A DNA stretch of 64,000 nucleotides from Ruegeria arenilitoris (GTDB taxonomy: Bacteria > Pseudomonadota > Alphaproteobacteria > Rhodobacterales > Rhodobacteraceae). The first letter of the stretch is position 1, and each line of letters begins with the position of its first letter. The stretch lies in assembly GCF_013035425.1 (NCBI RefSeq), contig NZ_WQHX01000001.1:248001-312000 (forward strand). The letters are read 5' to 3'. Shown piece by piece: positions 34,923 through 43,588 of the stretch. Made by a program: the position numbers and the translations under genes. The notes under the pieces are model-generated. The model saw only the letters and a program-made list of their open reading frames with translations. It had not been told where the DNA came from and did not search any database.

Positions 34923-36059
34923 GTGTTGAACTTTCTAAAAATAAGTGTGTCCGCGCTTGCTCTGTCTGCTTTCGTGACCGTCCCTGTCGCAACGGTTTTG
35001 ACTGCCGATTACGCCTACGCGAAAAATGGTAACGGCAACAGCGGAGGCAAAGGTGGAAATGGCGGAAACAACAACGGTGGGAAAGGCGACAACGCCGGGA
35101 AATCAGGTGCAAACAAAGGCTGGGGTTCAGACAAAAAGCTGAATGGAAAAAATACGAAATCGGCGAGCAGAGGCGGTAAGCCCAAAAAAGAAGGCAGAAT
35201 TGGGCGTGCTGTCAAAGAAGATTTTCAAACTTTGGGCCGCAACCTGCAAAAAAACGGCATCAAGGGTCTTTTCAAAGGTAGCAAATCGCAGGTTACCGCA
35301 ACTCGTACAAAAAGCACCTCTGTCAAACAGTCTGTGAAACCGCCAAGCAGAAAAGCAAGTCTTGTCGACGATTTCACACTTCACCCAAGCAACCTCGGCA
35401 AACTTAATGGCGCAATCAACTCCAGCATAAATGCAAAGCTCGCGCATATTGCGAACGATCAATATGCGAAAGGTAAAGGGCCCGTAAGCCTTGCAGCAGC
35501 CCTTGCTGTGGCAGACGCCAATTTCAATCACCTCATGGGTGAAGAAAACTCGTTGAGCGCTGAAGACGTTAAGGACATTGCCGCGGCATTTGATCTTTTG
35601 GATGCGCCCCCAATGACTCTGGAAGAAGCAGAGGATATTTTGGCCGATCCTGAATTGACGGAATCAGCAGAATGGGCGACCGCGCAATCTGTCAAAGAAG
35701 CCTATGACCTCACTACAGATGACGAAGGGAACACGATTGATCGTCCGACAGAGGAGCAATTGGCAGCTGCCGAGGCAGTGCACGAAACAGAAGCAAACCT
35801 TTTAGATCATTATAAAGGCGATTTCTCTGACGACGACTTGGTCGCAGCGGAACAGCAAGACCACGTCCTTGACGCCGTACGAACCTCCAATCCTGACGAC
35901 GAGGCGGTTAAAGCAGCGCTCGACAACTCGGCAGAGGATCAAGAGTATTCCGTCGACGACGAAGCAGATGATGACGACAGTGAAGTCAGTGACTCATCGG
36001 ACGACGAGGTTCCCAACCTCGACGAGGAAATCAAAAAAGAACTTGCGAGTAGCGACTAA
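34923..36059 (+). CDS. Secreted protein with basic Gly/Asn-rich front and acidic tail
   Basis: 378 residues from GTG 34923 (AAAGGA eight bases before). A Sec signal peptide (about 1-33, ending DYAYA/KNG) is followed by a Gly/Asn/Lys low-complexity region (about 34-75), a basic region (about 75-145), a helical conserved-looking core (LHPSNLGKLNGAINSSINAK; LAHIANDQYAKGKGPVSLAA, about 158-200), and an increasingly acidic tail ending in runs of Asp and Ser (about 330-378). The first half is strongly positive and the second strongly negative. No enzymatic motif is seen. It could be an exported polyelectrolyte or cation-binding protein; no family name can be given. Confidence 0.7.
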   Translation: MLNFLKISVSALALSAFVTVPVATVLTADYAYAKNGNGNSGGKGGNGGNNNGGKGDNAGKSGANKGWGSDKKLNGKNTKSASRGGKPKKEGRIGRAVKEDFQTLGRNLQKNGIKGLFKGSKSQVTATRTKSTSVKQSVKPPSRKASLVDDFTLHPSNLGKLNGAINSSINAKLAHIANDQYAKGKGPVSLAAALAVADANFNHLMGEENSLSAEDVKDIAAAFDLLDAPPMTLEEAEDILADPELTESAEWATAQSVKEAYDLTTDDEGNTIDRPTEEQLAAAEAVHETEANLLDHYKGDFSDDDLVAAEQQDHVLDAVRTSNPDDEAVKAALDNSAEDQEYSVDDEADDDDSEVSDSSDDEVPNLDEEIKKELASSD

Positions 36060-36116
36060 GCCTAGGTTGAGAGAGTCGGCGACTACGATTTTAGCGCAGT
36101 TTCCAGCAAAACCGGA

Positions 36117-38411
36117 TTAATTCTGTTCGATCGTGGCCGTCGGAAGACCTTGCTCGACCCAATCGGGAAAGCCACCCGAATAATATCGCGCGTCCCGGAA
36201 CCCCCAAAGTTGCGCCTTGACTGCTGCATATGCTGAATATGGGCAATGTGGCCCATGACAGCTGAATACCAGTGTGTCATCAAGGTTTGCGATTTCCAGC
36301 AGGGCTTCTCGTGACAGCTCGACCATAAGAGAGTAATTGACAGAATTGGGTATGTGCCCCGCATTAAAATCCAGCAATGCGCGCACATCTACAAACTGTG
36401 CCTCACCTTTTTCCCAAAGTGCGTGTGCTTCTTCTGTATTAATCCGTGGGATACTCTCAGGGTAATATAAGCCTTCGTCCCGTTTGATCAGGTCAGCAAC
36501 TTCATCGTAATCAAGATCACTTCCGGCACTGGCCGGCACGCCCGCCTTCACAACGCCATCATATAGGTGTCGGCGATAATCCGGATCATATCCGTACATA
36601 TCACCATACCACCAGATAAGACTTTCTTCGGCAGTAAAGGGATCATAATACGACGGAACTGCAAGTGCGTCGTACTGTTCAATCAGCTCGGGCACATCGT
36701 CAAGTTGACCAAGGTGGCCAAGTGCGGACGTCAAAGTCGTTATATCTGCTACGATATCAGAGTTGCGCTTGAGCACCCTGCGCATCGTACTCACAGCGTC
36801 TTGGTAATTCTTTTGATGAAGCTGAGACACGCCCAATTCGCGCAAATAGCGCGTTGGTTCAAGCGGGTCATAACGTAACGCATACCTGACCGCAGCTTCC
36901 GCCTCGTGCGCGCGTCCTGTCGCGTTCAGAACCTTGGCTTTTACGAGGTGAATGTCTGGGTCATTAGGCGATAAAGCGAGCGCCTTGTCGATTTCATTGT
37001 ACGCCTCGGCGTGGCGACCCTGTTCTACAAGTATTTCAGCTTGAACCGAATATGCCAGAGCTGAAGGCGCCTCCATCGCCTTTTCCAGGCTTCTTTCCAC
37101 CTCTTTCCACGACCGTTCAAATCCACCACCCATCGCAAGAAACCATACACTTTGCACAATTCGCCAATGTGCGGCAGCCAAGGCCGCATAAGCCCTGTGA
37201 TAATCCGGGTCGATTGCGATTGCGTCTTCAAACTTGGAGATAGCAATCAAAGTGTCATCCGAGTTGCCGCTGCGCAAGAGTTCGAGGCCGTACAATACCG
37301 CGTCATAAGCTTCAGGATGTTCGGTTTCTGTCGCGCCAAGCCCTTGCCTTTCTTTAGCCGTTAGTTGAACCGCAAGAGCGGACGTTATTTCCTGCAAAAC
37401 TTGATCTTGAAGTTCAAAGACCTGCTGAACGCTACTATCATAGCGGTCGGCCCAAATGTGGTGACCGCTTAGAGCGTCTATCAACTGAGCATTCACGCGA
37501 ACCTGATCACCTGCCCGACGCAGACTTCCTTCGAGGATGTATTGCACACCCAGTTCTTCGGCGACCTCCTGAGATTTGACGGCTCTGTCTTTGTATGTCC
37601 AGCTGGAGTTTCGTGAAATCACGAATATGCCCGACAACTTGCTTAAATCCGTAATCAGATCTTCGGTGATGCCATCAGCAAAGAAGGCATGTTCAGGATT
37701 GTGGCTAAAATCCTCGAATGGTAGAACAACGAGTGATGGCTTGTCGGGCAAAGGATGGGACATTTGATCTACCGAGGCAGGAGCAAACTCGGGTTCCCAT
37801 GGTCGCCAAATCAATAATGCCGCCAACAGAACAATCGCCGCTACCGATATCCCGGCTTTAAACGGAAACGTTCTGGCGCTGGAAACCATAGGCTGCCCAC
37901 CCGGAACTACTCGATAGACCCTGACGGGGGTTGAGATGTTTTTTACTCTCTTTTCGCCCAGATCCTCATAACCAACTTCCACGTTTGCTTTCAGGTGATC
38001 ATAGGCAGTGCCAGACACGACCACACCACCCGCAGGCGCAAGTTCTTCCAGTCGTGCGGCGATGTTAACTCCATCCCCGTAAATATCGCCTTCGTCAAAG
38101 ATCACGTCGCCGAGGTTGACCGCAACCCGATATCGGATCTTTCGATCATCGGAGACATCTTCCTCGCGTGCTTCCATAGCTTCCTGGATAGAAACCGCAC
38201 AATGCACCGCTTCCACTACACTAGGGAATTCGGCGATCATCCCATCGCCTGTCAGTTTGATGATATGGCCGTGGTGTGCGTCAATTTTGGGATCGATTAG
38301 TTCAATCCGGTGTCGCTTTTGCCGTTCAAGCGTACCAGTCTCGTCGGCCTCCATTAGGCGCGAATAACCAACCATATCGGCGGCGAGAATAGCTGCAATC
38401 CTTCGCTCCAT
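36117..38411 (-). CDS. Class III adenylate/guanylate cyclase-TolB-TPR protein with C-terminal rhodanese domain
   Basis: 764 residues from ATG 38411 (GGAGGTG five bases before). Residues 1-165 are a class III cyclase domain: metal Asps D12 in AADMVGYS and D56 in KLTGDGMIAEF, and NLGDVIFDEGDIYGDGVNIA. A membrane helix (about 187-202) follows, then a TolB/FlgO-like domain (about 225-350, SLVVLPFEDFS to HHIWADRYD), TPR-like helices (about 360-620) and a rhodanese domain (about 654-764). The rhodanese active-site loop is SCHGPHCPYSA with C718 as the likely sulfur-carrying Cys. The first three modules are a common alphaproteobacterial fusion; the rhodanese adds a possible redox or sulfur input to cyclic nucleotide signalling. 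No partner genes adjoin. Confidence 0.86.
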   Translation of the reverse strand: MERRIAAILAADMVGYSRLMEADETGTLERQKRHRIELIDPKIDAHHGHIIKLTGDGMIAEFPSVVEAVHCAVSIQEAMEAREEDVSDDRKIRYRVAVNLGDVIFDEGDIYGDGVNIAARLEELAPAGGVVVSGTAYDHLKANVEVGYEDLGEKRVKNISTPVRVYRVVPGGQPMVSSARTFPFKAGISVAAIVLLAALLIWRPWEPEFAPASVDQMSHPLPDKPSLVVLPFEDFSHNPEHAFFADGITEDLITDLSKLSGIFVISRNSSWTYKDRAVKSQEVAEELGVQYILEGSLRRAGDQVRVNAQLIDALSGHHIWADRYDSSVQQVFELQDQVLQEITSALAVQLTAKERQGLGATETEHPEAYDAVLYGLELLRSGNSDDTLIAISKFEDAIAIDPDYHRAYAALAAAHWRIVQSVWFLAMGGGFERSWKEVERSLEKAMEAPSALAYSVQAEILVEQGRHAEAYNEIDKALALSPNDPDIHLVKAKVLNATGRAHEAEAAVRYALRYDPLEPTRYLRELGVSQLHQKNYQDAVSTMRRVLKRNSDIVADITTLTSALGHLGQLDDVPELIEQYDALAVPSYYDPFTAEESLIWWYGDMYGYDPDYRRHLYDGVVKAGVPASAGSDLDYDEVADLIKRDEGLYYPESIPRINTEEAHALWEKGEAQFVDVRALLDFNAGHIPNSVNYSLMVELSREALLEIANLDDTLVFSCHGPHCPYSAYAAVKAQLWGFRDARYYSGGFPDWVEQGLPTATIEQN

Positions 38412-38818
38412 GTCGCACCTCCGGTATGGAGAATAACAGAATTTTTTGCAAAACTCGACTGTACCCTCTCGAAATTAGTCACAGCCGAATGTATCAAACT
38501 ACGGGCGAAGTGATGGTTCGACAAAAAACACCCTAACTTATCAAGATACGCAAACGTTGGCCCAGTTACCCACCTTGGTTAGCAATAACTCTCTTTTTTA
38601 TCGGCAAGGGTAGTTAACAGCTTGGGTTGTGTAACAGCCGAATGCCGCCCAAACGATCCAAAACTAAAGTGTTTTTTGATATTTATTTGGGCCTTCGCAG
38701 AATTTTGCACAACATCCTTTTCGAGGACAAAACGCTGTGCCTTTCATTGTTTCGAAATATCCCCGTTGAGATAATTGAGGAGCCTGTCAGTTGCTGATTT
38801 TGAAAGCTCGTCGCAAGC
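38412..38818. other. Intergenic stretch, no gene seen
   Basis: 407 bases between the cyclase start and the end of the aldolase gene. It carries short repeated elements (ACAGCCGAATG at about 38482 and 38636; CAGAATTTT...GCA at about 38439 and 38699) but no convincing frame or RNA. The cyclase promoter lies at its left end. Confidence 0.45.
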
Positions 38819-39466
38819 TTAACCTACTCCATAGCCTTGAAACCGGCGGAGCGTCTCTTCAATTTCTTTCTGGTCTAAAATAATCGGGTCGCCGGCCTGA
38901 AGCGCTTGCCAATACTGCCGTGCAAGTGTTTCAAGTTCGACGGCCCGCCACATCGCTTTTTCCAAATCGGCCCCAGCCGCAATCATGCCGTGGTTGGCCA
39001 ATAGACAAGCACTCCGCCCTTCCATTGCAGACATGGCCATCACAGCAAGTTCCTCGGTGCCATAGGCGCTGTATCCAGAGCATTTCACGTCATCGCCCCC
39101 AAACGCAGCCACCATGTAGTGACACGCGGGAATGCGTTTGCGCAGGATCGCAAGGGTGGTGCAATAGGGTGGATGGGCGTGCACTATGGCGCTGAATTCA
39201 GGACGGTTTTTCAGTATCTTCCAATGAAACCGCCATTCTGAGGATGGCGGCGCGTTACCCTCCCATGCGCCTGTCATCTCTTTGGAAAGATCGATTTTAG
39301 CGATCATGTCGGGCGTTGTTCGTTCGTATGGGACAGAAGTAGGAGTAATCAGCATTGAGTGGCCCACGCGCACCGAAATATTCCCTGACGTGCCCTGATT
39401 CAGTCCGCTGGAATTCATTTGCAAGCAAGCGTCGATGATTTCTTGCCGTATGTTGTGCTCGGTCAT
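38819..39466 (-). CDS. Class II aldolase, L-fuculose-phosphate aldolase-like
   Basis: 215 residues. Zinc and substrate motifs of the class II aldolase/adducin family appear in order: NQGTSGNISVR (about 24), the catalytic Glu in PPSSEWRFHW (about 75), the zinc His pair in VHAHPPYCTTLA (about 94) and the third His in LLANHGMIAAG (about 155). Members cleave L-fuculose-1-phosphate or related deoxy-sugar and pentulose phosphates to dihydroxyacetone phosphate and an aldehyde. It overlaps the upstream FGGY kinase gene by four bases (ATGA), which would supply its phosphorylated substrate. It is the last gene of the minus-strand operon starting at the ATPase (43360). Confidence 0.88.
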   Translation of the reverse strand: MTEHNIRQEIIDACLQMNSSGLNQGTSGNISVRVGHSMLITPTSVPYERTTPDMIAKIDLSKEMTGAWEGNAPPSSEWRFHWKILKNRPEFSAIVHAHPPYCTTLAILRKRIPACHYMVAAFGGDDVKCSGYSAYGTEELAVMAMSAMEGRSACLLANHGMIAAGADLEKAMWRAVELETLARQYWQALQAGDPIILDQKEIEETLRRFQGYGVG

Positions 39467-40875
39467 TGGCGAACCCCGTTTTTTTGACTTTTCTTTGCTT
39501 TCTCAACCCAGACTTCCCGGTAGTCATCCAGCCCCCTAAGTGTCGCCGCAGCGATTTCCTTCAGCTTCAACCTGGGTGCGCGATCCTGTAACACAAGACT
39601 GGCTGCTCCGTGTGCGCTGCCAGCGGTCCTTTGGATTGAGAAAACTTCCCGATCTGGCAAAAGGCGAGCGAGTAATGCCATGAATGTTTTGCTTTCCGCG
39701 AACACTCCATCGACCAGGACAAGTTTCGTCGATCCGAGGCCCTCGAGAAGCTGGGTCGTCATAAGCGCGACGTATAGTGTGGCCAAGCTGACCAAGCCCT
39801 CTTCGGTTTCAGGTTGAGGGCCAATGATTACTCCACGCCCTCCCGTCCCCGGAATTGGGCCACCACTGTCCGTGAATGAGGGTAAAGCCATAGTGCCGCC
39901 GTCTATCAGGTCTTGGACCGCTGCTAAGCTCGGCTGCGCATCGCCGGAAACTTTGGCGATCATTGAAAATTCCTCGCCCCCCATAAACCGTGCGCTGGCG
40001 ATGGGTCGTCCGTCGGGACGGACGTTAGCAACCTGGTCGCGAAGCGGGTCAAGGGAAGTCAATTCCGCCTCAGTGTCAAAGCCAATGATCCACGTCCCAG
40101 TGGAAAGCAGCACCGCAGGTTCCAGCTGCGCAACTTGCAGAAAACTGGCGCTGCTGTCGTGAATACCGCAAAACACGATCCCTTCGCCTTTTAGATCGAT
40201 ACCACGCAGTGGCCCAAGTGCGTCGCCTGCCGATCGCAATGGTTCAATCAGCGTGGACCAGCCGCGATTTCTAGCAAGACTACTGAAACTGCGGTCACGA
40301 GGTGCCCAAAGATGTGTTTGAGCACCGAGCGAACTAATGTCGCTGCTTCGCTCGCCGCACAGGCGAAAAGCAATGTATTGTGGGTAAGGCATAATCGTAC
40401 GCACGCGTGCGAAATCTGCCGGAAACTCATGTTCCTGCCAAAAAAGCTGGCGTGCCACCGTGAGTGCGCCAGGATTTGTTGGAGCAAAGACTTCCGAAAA
40501 CGGTGGCTCGAATTCTTTGTAGGCAACTGCAACATGATCGGGGACTGGGGAAAGGTAGCTCATCACAGGTAAGGCCAATTCCCCCTTGCCATCCAAAAGG
40601 GCAACAGCGGAACCGTGGGTGCATGGCACAATCGCGTCAACCGGCACATTCTGGTCAAACGTTTGGATAGATTGCAGCGCAAAATTAATAACACTTTCCG
40701 CGTCTAAACTAAGGTAAGGTGGCGCGGGAATGCGTAAGGAAGTTGTACTGCATTTATCTATTATCTGAAATTCAGAGCTAAATTGGACAACGTCGACGTT
40801 GGTTGCGCCGACATCCAATACGACGACGGATCGGGGAACCTTTGAACGACCAGCACTCGTCGTCATCATCGACAT
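39463..40875 (-). CDS. FGGY-family carbohydrate kinase (L-fuculokinase-like)
   Basis: 470 residues. The N-terminal ATPase fold starts VVVLDVGATNVDVVQF (about 17), with the phosphate loop DVGATN, and the C-terminal half has VLLSTGTWIIGF, ARFMGGEEFSMIA and KLVLVDGVFAES with the adenosine loop near RTAGSAHGAASLV. These resemble the L-fuculokinase/rhamnulokinase side of the FGGY family. It phosphorylates a ketose in the cytosol, probably the substrate of the adjoining class II aldolase. It begins four bases after the ribokinase stop and lacks a good ribosome site of its own, suggesting coupled translation. Confidence 0.86.
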   Translation of the reverse strand: MSMMTTSAGRSKVPRSVVVLDVGATNVDVVQFSSEFQIIDKCSTTSLRIPAPPYLSLDAESVINFALQSIQTFDQNVPVDAIVPCTHGSAVALLDGKGELALPVMSYLSPVPDHVAVAYKEFEPPFSEVFAPTNPGALTVARQLFWQEHEFPADFARVRTIMPYPQYIAFRLCGERSSDISSLGAQTHLWAPRDRSFSSLARNRGWSTLIEPLRSAGDALGPLRGIDLKGEGIVFCGIHDSSASFLQVAQLEPAVLLSTGTWIIGFDTEAELTSLDPLRDQVANVRPDGRPIASARFMGGEEFSMIAKVSGDAQPSLAAVQDLIDGGTMALPSFTDSGGPIPGTGGRGVIIGPQPETEEGLVSLATLYVALMTTQLLEGLGSTKLVLVDGVFAESKTFMALLARLLPDREVFSIQRTAGSAHGAASLVLQDRAPRLKLKEIAAATLRGLDDYREVWVEKAKKSQKNGVRQ

Positions 40876-40879
40876 CCAA

Positions 40880-41812
40880 TTAGATTATTGGATTTGCAGC
40901 CAACAGCGCATCCACTTCATCCCGCGTCGGCATGGATGGGGCAGTCCCGGCACGGGTAACCGATATCCCCGCGACGGCGCATCCAAAGCGCGCTGCGCTG
41001 ACCGGGTCCTTTCCTTCGGCCAATGCCGCAGCAAATCCTCCGTTGAAGGCATCGCCTGCACCGGTAGTTTCCAAAACGGGACCTGCGACCATCGCTGGTA
41101 TATGGGTGCAGTTTTCGCGGTCTTTGAAAAGAACACCTTGTTCTCCAAGTGTGACCAAAGCCGCGCCGACACCTTTGGATAGCATTACGTCCGCAGCATT
41201 CTCGGCATCCGAGATGGAGTGTACAGCGACGCCGGTGATACCTTCTGCTTCGGACTCATTGGGTGTCACAAAATCGCAAAGCGCCAGCATAGTGGCGGGG
41301 ATCTCAGCGGCAGGCGCAGGATTCAGAATAGTCTTGACCCCAGCCGCTCGTGCAATGCTCAAACCACGTTCCGCCGCTGCCATGGGCTGTTCCAGCTGAG
41401 TAACGAATACCGCGGCACTTTCGATAAGATCACGTCGGGCTTCTATGTCTGTGACCGAGATATCGCCAGCTGCTCCGGGACATATGATAATCGCGTTGTC
41501 GCCCGAGGCTTCTTCAATAAAGATGTATGCTGCGCCAGTGAAACTGTCTGGGTCTTGGGTAACCGCGGCTGTAACGCCAGCCTCTGCCCATGTTTTCAGG
41601 GCCATATCAGCAAAATCATCCTGACCCAGCCGCGAAATAAAATGAACTTCGCCGCCCGCGCGGGCCGCTGCGACCGCTTGGTTCGAACCTTTTCCACCGG
41701 GGCCAAGTGCAAACTTGTTTCCCAGGATCGTTTCGCCCATGCGAGGGGCGCGCTCTGCGCGATAAGCGGTGTCGGCAACAAAAACGCCCAGGATTGCAAT
41801 TATTCCCGCCAT
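40880..41812 (-). CDS. rbsK: Ribokinase-like PfkB kinase
   Basis: 310 residues with the two PfkB signatures: LGPGGKGSNQAVAAARAG near residue 37 and the catalytic ETTGAGDAFNGGFAAAL near 249, where the Asp of GAGD is the base. TPNESEAEGITG and the LVTLGEQGVLF strand are ribokinase-like. It phosphorylates ribose or a similar pentose with ATP. Encoded between the fucose mutarotase gene (8-base gap) and an FGGY kinase (4-base gap) in the sugar operon. The ribokinase name follows family resemblance; the true sugar may differ. Confidence 0.85.
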   Translation of the reverse strand: MAGIIAILGVFVADTAYRAERAPRMGETILGNKFALGPGGKGSNQAVAAARAGGEVHFISRLGQDDFADMALKTWAEAGVTAAVTQDPDSFTGAAYIFIEEASGDNAIIICPGAAGDISVTDIEARRDLIESAAVFVTQLEQPMAAAERGLSIARAAGVKTILNPAPAAEIPATMLALCDFVTPNESEAEGITGVAVHSISDAENAADVMLSKGVGAALVTLGEQGVLFKDRENCTHIPAMVAGPVLETTGAGDAFNGGFAAALAEGKDPVSAARFGCAVAGISVTRAGTAPSMPTRDEVDALLAANPII

Positions 41813-41820
41813 TATTCACC

Positions 41821-42273
41821 TCAACTTTCTGGCGGAATTACGCCTTTACGCAGCATGAAACATCCATAGAATCGACGTTCGCCCGTTTGGATCACTGCAT
41901 AACTTTCGCGGGCAAGATCATAAAAATCAAAGCGTTCAATGCCCACCATTGGGCGGTGGGCCCCTTCCGCTGCGTCGATTTTTTCCTGAACTTCCTGTTG
42001 AACCGGCGGCACGGTGTTGGGCTCACCGACCACCTCCATACGACCGGCAAAATCATCAACGAATGTGTCAAGTGGATAGACCGAGAGAACCGCCTCAATT
42101 GACTCGGCGGCAGTGAGGTTTTCCATACGCAACAGCTCACCGTAAACAGTTGCGCGGCTTATAGACTCGGAGGGGAAATTGGTGTCTGCAACGATCAGCA
42201 TATCCCCATGCCCCATGGCGCGTAAGACGTACAAAACATCGGCGTTTAGCCTTGGGTCAATCCCTTTGAGCAC
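41821..42273 (-). CDS. fucU: RbsD/FucU-family sugar mutarotase, FucU-like
   Basis: 150 residues from GTG 42273, chosen because AAGGAGG lies eight bases before it; the open frame extends 92 codons upstream through the ATPase gene and is not coding. FucU landmarks: VLKGIDPRLNADVLYVLRAM, GHGDMLIVADTNFPSES with the catalytic His, PLDTFVDDFAGRMEVVG, IERFDFYDLARESYAVIQTG and FYGCFMLRKGVIP. The enzyme speeds interconversion of alpha and beta pyranose forms of L-fucose or ribose after import. Its place between the ATPase and kinase genes fits a pathway starting with sugar uptake. Confidence 0.9.
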   Translation of the reverse strand: MLKGIDPRLNADVLYVLRAMGHGDMLIVADTNFPSESISRATVYGELLRMENLTAAESIEAVLSVYPLDTFVDDFAGRMEVVGEPNTVPPVQQEVQEKIDAAEGAHRPMVGIERFDFYDLARESYAVIQTGERRFYGCFMLRKGVIPPES

Positions 42274-42295
42274 TTGTCTATCCTCCTTGGGTCTT

Positions 42296-43360
42296 TCAGT
42301 TGATGCGCTGCCCCGTGTCGCTTTCGAATAAGTGAATTTTCGATGGGTCGGCGGAAATTGAAACACTCTGTCCCGGTGAAAACGCCTGTCGTTCGCGCAC
42401 GATGGAAACATAGTCGCGTCCATCAGACCGGATAACCAAATGTGTTTCGGACCCGGTCGGTTCAACCACCATGATTTCGCCCTGTACGCCGTCACCGGAA
42501 AGGGTTGTGTCCTCGGGCCTAATACCCAATGTGATTTTTTGCCCATCAACCAACCCGTCCGGCTCTTGTATCGGCAGGCCTGCTCCTAGAACGTTCGCAA
42601 CTGCGGCTGATCCATTTTTTGACACGACGGCTTCTAAAAAGTTCATCGATGGCGCACCGATGAATCCCGCAACAAAAGTATTTGCCGGGCGGTCATAAAG
42701 TTCCAAAGGCGCGCCAATTTGTTCGATATTTCCTGAATTCATAACGACGATCTGGTCGGCCATCGTCATGGCTTCGATCTGGTCATGGGTAACATAAATA
42801 GTAGTTGTGGCAAGGCGTTGATGTAGCTCACGAATTTCCGCCCGCATTTGAATTCTGAGCTTCGCGTCAAGGTTCGATAACGGCTCGTCGAACAAGAAAA
42901 CTTGCGGATCGCGCACAATGGCTCGGCCCATAGCTACACGTTGCCTTTGGCCGCCCGAAAGCGCCCTAGGGTATCGCCCAAGATACTCTGTCAGCCCTAA
43001 TACTTCAGCCGCGCGTGATACCCGGTCCTCGATCACAGAGCTTTCCATTTTTCGCATCCGAAGCGGAAATGCCATGTTCGCCGCGACAGTTTTGTGCGGG
43101 TAAAGCGCGTAATTCTGAAACACCATTGCGATGTCGCGCTCGGCCGGTGGCAAGTTGTTGACTAAACGGTCATTGATCGCGATTTCGCCTTCACTGATAC
43201 TCTCCAGTCCGGCAATCATTCTCAGCAGTGTGGACTTTCCGCAACCGGATGGTCCAACCAGCACCACGAACTGCCCATCTTTGATGTCCAAATCCAGCCC
43301 GTGCAGGACTTCTGTTGATCCAAACGACTTTCTCAATCCGCGTACTTTGACGTCTGCCAT
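42296..43360 (-). CDS. ABC transporter ATPase, UgpC/MalK type
   Basis: 354 residues: Walker A GPSGCGKST (about 37), signature LSGGQRQRVAMGRA (about 134), Walker B VFLFDEPLSNLD, H-loop YVTHDQIEAMTMADQ, and the C-terminal TOBE domain with LGIRPEDTTLS. It energises the permeases encoded on the opposite strand at 45290-47316; the two transcripts diverge from the 228 bases between 43360 and 43589. It heads the minus-strand operon ATPase, mutarotase, ribokinase, FGGY kinase, aldolase. Paralogue of the ATPase at 15561-16616. Confidence 0.92.
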   Translation of the reverse strand: MADVKVRGLRKSFGSTEVLHGLDLDIKDGQFVVLVGPSGCGKSTLLRMIAGLESISEGEIAINDRLVNNLPPAERDIAMVFQNYALYPHKTVAANMAFPLRMRKMESSVIEDRVSRAAEVLGLTEYLGRYPRALSGGQRQRVAMGRAIVRDPQVFLFDEPLSNLDAKLRIQMRAEIRELHQRLATTTIYVTHDQIEAMTMADQIVVMNSGNIEQIGAPLELYDRPANTFVAGFIGAPSMNFLEAVVSKNGSAAVANVLGAGLPIQEPDGLVDGQKITLGIRPEDTTLSGDGVQGEIMVVEPTGSETHLVIRSDGRDYVSIVRERQAFSPGQSVSISADPSKIHLFESDTGQRIN

Positions 43361-43588
43361 TTCACCCTATCCATGCGGCAATCCCTAAACGATTAACCGC
43401 TCGTTTCCGGGGTGTCTACTTTTAACCAATTGGTAAACTTGACAGCTTGCAGATTGGCTGAGATTGTTTTTCGATCTGCCAGGCTGTTAGAAAAATCAAT
43501 TTGCAAGTGTCATCAGCTTAGGCATTTGAACTTAGGAGGATCGTCGAGAAATCTGGGGGGCCACCCTCGCATTGAAAGGGAGGAACAC

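Noticed and set aside
41219-41869. 216-codon plus-strand open frame
   Set aside because: Antisense to the ribokinase gene; no domain, no ribosome site, composition of a shadow frame.
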